Of a stretch of DNA of 64,000 nucleotides, positions 59,519 to 64,000 are shown one piece after another. The notes below the pieces were generated by a model. The model made no database searches. It was given only the letters and a program-made list of their open reading frames with translations, and was not told where the DNA came from. The position numbers and the translations under genes are program-made. This stretch comes from an uncultured Aquimarina sp. (GTDB lineage: Bacteria > Bacteroidota > Bacteroidia > Flavobacteriales > Flavobacteriaceae). Position 1 is the stretch's first letter. Each line of letters begins with the position of its first letter. The DNA is taken from NCBI GenBank assembly GCA_947496355.1, contig CANMCO010000003.1, positions 459,875 to 523,874 on the forward strand. Direction: 5' to 3'.

Positions 59519-61504
59519 ATGAAAATCACTAAATTATTAATACTAACATTGATTATATCGCTAAACACTATTTTTGCCCAACAAAATAGTGTGATAGAAA
59601 ATACGCAAAATATAGAAGGATCTTCCCTGGTATTACCACAAATTCAGGTAGTCCCCATAAAAGATTCTAAGACTGCAAAAAACTACGAACTCTATATAGA
59701 GTTGCCAGAAGATTATTCAGAGAATAAAAACAAAACGTATCCTGTTCTTTATTATACCGATGCCATGTGGCATCTCGAAATGCTATCTGGCGCTACAGAA
59801 TTCATGCTAGAAGATGTTATTCTAGTCGGAATTTCCTGGCAGAAGGACGTCGCCGAAGATTTAAGGCAACAATATGGAGCGCACGCTAGCAGATTTACCG
59901 ATTATTCATTCTGGAAAAAAACCAACCCTAATCATCCTAAACTGAAATTTGGTCAAGCCGAAAATCACTTGGCATTTATTCGCAACGAAGTTATCCAATA
60001 TGTGGATAACAACTATCGCACCGATCCAGACAGTCGTTCCTATTTTGGGTATTCATTAAGCGGTGCATTCGGTGCTTATATACTATTGACTCAACCTGAT
60101 ACTTTTGATAATTACATTCTTGGCAGTCCATTGAGCAAAGGCCTAATCCATTACCTTTCTGAGATTAATACCAAATTGAGAGCTATCGAGTCAGATAAGA
60201 ACAATCCACTGCACGCTAACGTATATATCGCCTATGGCACCTTAGAAAAAGAAAAGGACGAACCTATAGACGAATTTATTAAATTACTGGATAGTAGAAC
60301 AAATTTAGGTGTATCCATACAAAGAAAAGTAATTGAAGGTGATCATCAAACCGCTTTCCCCAGGGTTGCTGTAGAAAGTGTCGCTTGGTTGTCATCCTTG
60401 ATGAGTCATGTTTCAGGTTATAGCAATGACGTCTCATTCTGGGACATTCCACATCTTAATAAACCATTTATTAATCCAACGCCTGAGGACAGGAAAGATG
60501 GAATATCTGTGGATACCTTATTGGTAAATGGCACTGACCGAAGCGCGATACTCCAACTTTCTCAAGATATTTTTGATGGCAAACATGGAAGTTACGATGC
60601 GGTGCTCATTTCACATAAAAACAAATTAGTCTTTGAATCCTATTATAAAAAAGGGCGTATCAACTTGCCGCATGGACAGGCATCGGCCGTAAAAGCATAT
60701 ACCAGTTTGGTTTTGGGAAGAGCTATACAAATGGGTTACCTATCTATGGAAGATCTACACAAACCTTTGATTAGTTTTCTAAAAGATGTTGATCCTAAAA
60801 AATTTACCAAAGGCGCCGAAAAAATCACACTTCATAAGGCATTGACCATGCGCGGAGGATTGACTATAGATAGCGATAAATGGAAAGAAATTGAGAAAGA
60901 TTCGGTTAGACTAACAGGCCAGGGGCTGGTTCAGACGCTTCTTGAGCAAAGCGGACCTATAACTCCAGAATCTCAAACCTATTTATATGGTAATTTTAAT
61001 CCAATGTTGGTGATGACCGTCATTGACGCCGTTGTTCCAGGAACGGCTGAGAACTTTATTAAAACTGAACTACTTGACAAACTCGGTATTACAAATTACA
61101 AATGGTCAACTCATATAAGTGGTTTGCCAGAAGCGGGGTGGCGTGCAAGTATCATGTCGCGAGACATGCTCAAATTGGGTAATTTGGTTCTCAATAAGGG
61201 TAAATTAAACGGCGAGCAGCTTATTTCTGCAGAATATCTTGCCAAAGCCACCAGAGACATTGTGAAACCTACTCAAGATTGGATACCAAAAGACTATCGT
61301 TACGGTTATTTTTGGTATCAAACATTATTTAAAATAGATGATAAAAATTATGATACCACATTTGCTTGGGGAGGCGGTGGTCAGCGAGTAATTGTAATAG
61401 AAGAACTTGATTTGACCATTGTAATTTCTGGTCATGATGGTGAAGATGACAAAATAATGACTCAAATTTCTGAAATCGTTATACCGGCTTTTGTTAAACA
61501 ATAA
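59519..61504 (+). CDS. Fusion of alpha/beta-hydrolase esterase and serine hydrolase domains
   Basis: 661 residues with a signal peptide (LLILTLIISLNTIFAQ). Residues ~40-295 are an esterase: LPEDYSENKNKTYPVLYYTDAMW, VDNNYRTDPDSRSYFGYSLSG with Ser179, His in EGDHQTAF. Residues ~320-661 are a beta-lactamase-fold serine hydrolase: HGQASAVKAYTS (Ser389, Lys392), YLYGNFNP (the Tyr-x-Asn motif is kept), AWGGGGQRVIVIEELDL. The second half is paralogous to 53764-54966 and the first half to 58241-59404, so the gene joins two neighbouring enzyme types. It likely acts in two steps on one substrate with ester and amide links. It has no TM anchor. Confidence 0.92.
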   Translation: MKITKLLILTLIISLNTIFAQQNSVIENTQNIEGSSLVLPQIQVVPIKDSKTAKNYELYIELPEDYSENKNKTYPVLYYTDAMWHLEMLSGATEFMLEDVILVGISWQKDVAEDLRQQYGAHASRFTDYSFWKKTNPNHPKLKFGQAENHLAFIRNEVIQYVDNNYRTDPDSRSYFGYSLSGAFGAYILLTQPDTFDNYILGSPLSKGLIHYLSEINTKLRAIESDKNNPLHANVYIAYGTLEKEKDEPIDEFIKLLDSRTNLGVSIQRKVIEGDHQTAFPRVAVESVAWLSSLMSHVSGYSNDVSFWDIPHLNKPFINPTPEDRKDGISVDTLLVNGTDRSAILQLSQDIFDGKHGSYDAVLISHKNKLVFESYYKKGRINLPHGQASAVKAYTSLVLGRAIQMGYLSMEDLHKPLISFLKDVDPKKFTKGAEKITLHKALTMRGGLTIDSDKWKEIEKDSVRLTGQGLVQTLLEQSGPITPESQTYLYGNFNPMLVMTVIDAVVPGTAENFIKTELLDKLGITNYKWSTHISGLPEAGWRASIMSRDMLKLGNLVLNKGKLNGEQLISAEYLAKATRDIVKPTQDWIPKDYRYGYFWYQTLFKIDDKNYDTTFAWGGGGQRVIVIEELDLTIVISGHDGEDDKIMTQISEIVIPAFVKQ

Positions 61505-61532
61505 ATGCCATAAAAACAATAAATCTAACATT

Positions 61533-61562
61533 TGTGTTATGCTTTCGCGAAAGCGTAACACA
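61533..61562. other. 30-nt near-perfect palindrome
   Basis: TGTGTTATGCTTTCG / CGAAAGCGTAACACA pairs at all positions except one, centred on TTCGCGAA. It lies 28 nt after the stop of the fusion gene. There is no U-tract, so a protein-binding or repeated palindrome is more likely than a terminator. Confidence 0.7.
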
Positions 61563-61691
61563 TCTCTTGATAATTTTTATTTAGCACATACTCCAAAATA
61601 TATTTAATCTGTCCATTTTGTATGCCAACATCATGATGTAAGTAGGAAGCTGAGTCTAAACCTTAGACATTTACAGCATATTAATAATAAA

Positions 61692-61857
61692 CCAGGATTA
61701 TGCAATAGAAAATCTATTCCATCTTTGAGCTACTGCAAATATTGCCGCTTCGCTGTGTTTTTTAATTTAACCAGAGCGATGCTATGCATAAATTAAGAAA
61801 ACACCAGTATTTATTGTATCTCAAAGCTTCATTACGAAGTTCTATTACATAACCCGG
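61692..61857. mobile_element. MITE-like element with imperfect terminal inverted repeats
   Basis: The left end CCAGGATTATGCAATAGAA (61692-61710) is matched in inverted orientation by TTCTATTACATAACCCGG (61840-61857), with one base missing and two changes. The 166-nt interior has no complete frame and holds a second inverted repeat (61753-61769 against 61789-61807) with unpaired bases. It ends 16 nt before the ATG of the next gene. I see no certain target duplication. It could be a decayed insertion sequence end or a MITE. Confidence 0.55.
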
Positions 61858-61873
61858 ATTAAAAACAGTCAAT

Positions 61874-63496
61874 ATGAAAAATTACATCCTAGTAGTAGCG
61901 ATGCTTCTTACAATTCAATTTATAAATGCCGAACCTAAAATTGATGAAGATGTGAATACATCAGTTATTAATTTAGTTATTCTTAATGATAACGGAGATA
62001 TTTTATTAAAAAAAGCAACAATCGGTTGGATAACAATAGGTGCATTTTATGAGAAAAGACACACTATAAATGAAGTTATCGATAGTATCTCAAATAAATA
62101 TGGAGTATCCATTACAAAACCAAACCTTAAAGGTGTTTTTACTTATAAATTTGACTTTAATAATGCTGCAAGTGTACGGCAGATTTATGTCGCTAAATCT
62201 ACTACTAGTGATTTACCAACAAATAAAAATGTAGAATTCCGTTGGGCTCCAAAAGATGAGGCTATAGAAAAATTTAAAAGTACCATTCCGTCTTTAGGTG
62301 AAATGATAGCGCAAATTATAGAGTATCCTCAAGTAGTTTGGGGTGGTTCTTTTTTAATTAAAAGAGAAAACGAAAAAATGACTTCTACTATAACAGAGGA
62401 TTTTTATCCAATAAGCGACGCTTCTACATACAGAGAATCATCACATAATCCTTCAGTAGTAAAAACACTTCAAAAGTATATGGAGGGTAGTTCTTATAAT
62501 AAGAAAGAAATGCTAATAAGTGCATTTGCAGACAATGCAACATTATATCTAACAAACAGAGATGGGGATTTCAAAAGATATTCCCCAAGTGAATACGCTG
62601 ATTTTTTTAAAAACGCTGAAAAGGGAAAGTTCAATGGGAGAGACGCTAAAATTTTAGAGGTTACCGTTACAAAAGAAATAGCAACAGCAAAAGTTGAAAT
62701 TGCGGGCCCTAATAGAGCGTGGGTTTATATTGATTTGTTCTTGCTTAAAAAGTTTAAAAATGATTGGAAAATTATTAGTAAAACAGCAACAAGGGTGGAT
62801 AACATAGAGAAGAATGCTGTATTATTTGTTGTTTCTAACGCTCATTATTATGCAAATACAGACATACCTACGGGAAACAGTTTTTCTGAAATTATAAATG
62901 CATATGATGTTTTCAAAAAAGCAAATTATAGGATCGATTTTGTGAGTCCAAAAGGAGGTGCGGTGCCATTAGCCTATATTAATACATCAGACGAGATGAG
63001 TAAAAATTATCTATATGATACTCAATTTATGAATGCTTTGAAGAACACAAAGTCACCTTCAGAAATTGATGCGTCAAAATATAAGGCTGTTCAGTATATT
63101 GGTGGTGGAGCTGCTATGTTTGGGGTTCCAGAAAATAAAGAAATTCAGACCATAGCAATGGATATTTACGAAAAATATAACGGAATTTTATCTTCGGTTT
63201 GTCACGGTACAGCTGGCATTGTTAATTTAAAGACGAAAGATGGAAAATATGTAGTTGATGGTAAAAGAGTAAGTGGTTATCCTGATGATTATGAAAATAA
63301 AGATGCGCCGTATTTTAAAACATTTCCTTTTTTAATCAAAAAAACAATTGAAGAAAGAGGAGGTGATTTTAAATTCGCCGAACGAGGGAAATTTACTTTA
63401 GAGGTAGATGGACGTTTAGTTACTGGACAAAATTTTCAATCTTCAAAGCCTGTGTCTTTAAAAATTATAGAATTAATAGACGCAATGAAAAAATAG
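61874..63496 (+). CDS. Exported NUDIX-like / NTF2-like / DJ-1 triple-domain fusion protein
   Basis: 540 residues with a signal peptide (ILVVAMLLTIQFINA). Residues ~30-185 resemble a NUDIX hydrolase (VINLVILNDNGDILLKKATIGWITIGAFYEKRHTINEVIDSISNKYGV), but the REUxEE metal box is missing, so no hydrolysis is expected. Residues ~195-310 are an NTF2-like (lumazine-binding type) domain with KKEMLISAFADNATLYLTN and WVYIDLFLLKKFKNDWKII. Residues ~315-538 are a DJ-1/PfpI domain with the elbow SSVCHGTAGIVN (Cys443). The combination in one exported protein is unusual. The DJ-1 part resembles that of 29140-30258. Confidence 0.8.
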   Translation: MKNYILVVAMLLTIQFINAEPKIDEDVNTSVINLVILNDNGDILLKKATIGWITIGAFYEKRHTINEVIDSISNKYGVSITKPNLKGVFTYKFDFNNAASVRQIYVAKSTTSDLPTNKNVEFRWAPKDEAIEKFKSTIPSLGEMIAQIIEYPQVVWGGSFLIKRENEKMTSTITEDFYPISDASTYRESSHNPSVVKTLQKYMEGSSYNKKEMLISAFADNATLYLTNRDGDFKRYSPSEYADFFKNAEKGKFNGRDAKILEVTVTKEIATAKVEIAGPNRAWVYIDLFLLKKFKNDWKIISKTATRVDNIEKNAVLFVVSNAHYYANTDIPTGNSFSEIINAYDVFKKANYRIDFVSPKGGAVPLAYINTSDEMSKNYLYDTQFMNALKNTKSPSEIDASKYKAVQYIGGGAAMFGVPENKEIQTIAMDIYEKYNGILSSVCHGTAGIVNLKTKDGKYVVDGKRVSGYPDDYENKDAPYFKTFPFLIKKTIEERGGDFKFAERGKFTLEVDGRLVTGQNFQSSKPVSLKIIELIDAMKK

Positions 63497-63691
63497 ATAA
63501 AGAATTTCCTCGAATACGCGAATTACATAACGGCAACTGCGTAGCAATCACAAACTCCATTAAAAAATAATAAGAATGCCGTGCGTAAATATAAACGTGA
63601 AGTTTAATCATAAACGCCATAAAATAATTTTAATGACCCCAGTAGCTAATATGACTATGAAATAGAATTATCCTGGGATATTTTACACGAG

Positions 63692-63725
63692 TTTTTATAA
63701 TTGATCATAAAATCAATTATAAAAA
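63692..63725. terminator. Perfect 14-bp AT-rich hairpin, bidirectional terminator-like
   Basis: TTTTTATAATTGAT and ATCAATTATAAAAA pair perfectly around CATAAA. Both ends carry A or T runs. It lies 195 nt after the fusion gene and before the right-edge frame, so it could end either transcript. Confidence 0.55.
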
Positions 63726-63784
63726 TCTGCGGGTTGATGCGGCTGGGAACATTATAGCTTACGAATATTAATGAAATCTAGGTC

Positions 63785-63878
63785 GTAAAACGGCTTTGAC
63801 ATAATATCTATCGATATAATAGGCTGGCGCGTAGTTATATCTGATATTATATCAAATACGCGGTATCCGCCGTTTTAC
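63785..63878. repeat. Long imperfect inverted repeat with an asymmetric 12-nt bulge
   Basis: GTAAAACGGC (63785-63794) pairs with GCCGTTTTAC (63869-63878); adjacent TTTGACATAATATC pairs with GATATTATATCAAA at 13 of 14 positions. The right arm has 12 extra bases. The 94-nt fold with one-sided unpaired bases recalls integron attC sites, but the R/L core sequences are not canonical. Confidence 0.6.
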
Positions 63879-63952
63879 TCATATAAACATATTTGTACTA
63901 TAATGTACTTGCGTGCCGCCTGTCCTGAGCATTCTAAGATAAAACCAAATTT

Positions 63953-64000
63953 TTATGCACTTAATTTCACAAACGGTTCATTTCTTTTGGCCACAGCAAA
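63953..64000 (-). CDS. Possible 3' end of a leftward gene cut by the window edge
   Basis: A 15-residue reading (FAVAKRNEPFVKLSA) followed by TAA at 63955-63953 is open to the right edge. It is too short to identify and could be chance. Confidence 0.25.
   Translation of the reverse strand, partial: FAVAKRNEPFVKLSA

Larger units (their letters stand above)
63497..63952. other. Gene-free right end with structured repeats
   Basis: No frame longer than about 40 codons is convincing. Two inverted-repeat structures are listed separately (63692-63725, 63785-63878). Confidence 0.5.

Noticed and set aside
63796..63820. TTGACA and TATAAT pair at the right end
   Set aside because: Spacing is only 13 nt and this phylum does not use the E. 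coli consensus; it lies in an inverted repeat.
63785..63878. True integron attC site
   Set aside because: Canonical R and L cores (RYYYAAC / GTTRRRY) are not present; kept only as a structural resemblance.
1..64000. CRISPR arrays, tRNA or rRNA genes, toxin-antitoxin pairs, intact insertion sequences
   Set aside because: None recognised; no spaced identical repeats and no transposase or integrase frame.

Overview
The window looks like a chromosome segment of a marine-type Flavobacteriaceae bacterium (phylum Bacteroidota). The DNA is AT-rich. Several promoters read as TTTG-N19..21 followed by TANNTTTG-like boxes. Many exported proteins are lipoproteins with a Ser/Cys-rich start, two proteins end in a type IX secretion (T9SS) sorting domain, and families typical of this group recur (DUF5777 barrels, PD40 propellers, 7TMR-DISM kinases, LytTR regulators). 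The genus cannot be fixed from the sequence; the gene style is Aquimarina-like. No rRNA, tRNA, CRISPR array, intact insertion sequence or prophage was recognised.

Region 1 (1-7330) is the most unusual part. Two copies of a small envelope gene module, OB-fold membrane protein / YceI-like lipocalin / DUF5777 outer-membrane barrel, point away from each other around a membrane-bound Cache-like LytTR regulator. One copy lies beside a c-type cytochrome lipoprotein and a 'secreted repeat' lipoprotein, the other beside a cupredoxin lipoprotein. A ~47 bp element containing two half-sites exactly 20 nt apart occurs three times, each 43-44 nt from a TTTG promoter box: before the leftward cluster, before the rightward cluster, and before a gene-less stretch that ends in a strong terminator (candidate small RNA). 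I read this as a LytTR-controlled envelope redox or quinone-related regulon of unknown function.

Region 2 (7.4-13.6 kb): small membrane protein, a degenerate ABC exporter, an HTTM-DCC fusion with a partner, a DUF1611-like P-loop protein and a DUF2490 barrel. Region 3 (13.7-19.6 kb): sigma factor, membrane TPR protein and T9SS-exported subtilase with a 17-residue acidic run, next to a periplasmic TPR-CHAT protease with an intact His/Cys dyad; a possible envelope proteolytic response system. Region 4 (20-31.4 kb): truncated universal stress protein, GH31 glycosidase, Crp-like regulator, GNAT, exported isoaspartyl methyltransferase, amino-acid permease, arylsulfotransferase lipoprotein, cold-shock protein, and a membrane-anchored DJ-1 protein with an AraC regulator.

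Region 5 (31.4-45 kb): small cytochrome, FN3/metallophosphoesterase lipoprotein, a large FAD oxidoreductase with an unrecognised partner, 7TM histidine kinase, EamA transporter, T9SS-exported esterase, a LysR regulator divergent from an Asp/Glu racemase, and an alpha/beta hydrolase remnant. Region 6 (45-49 kb) is the conserved tesA / ybbA-ybbP arrangement. Region 7 (49-63.5 kb) holds two LytTR two-component systems interleaved with PD40 propellers, serine hydrolases of the beta-lactamase fold and alpha/beta-hydrolase esterases; it shows clear duplication, fusion and decay (a fused esterase-serine hydrolase and a PD40 3' remnant). It ends with a MITE-like element, a NUDIX-like/NTF2-like/DJ-1 triple fusion, and a structured non-coding end.
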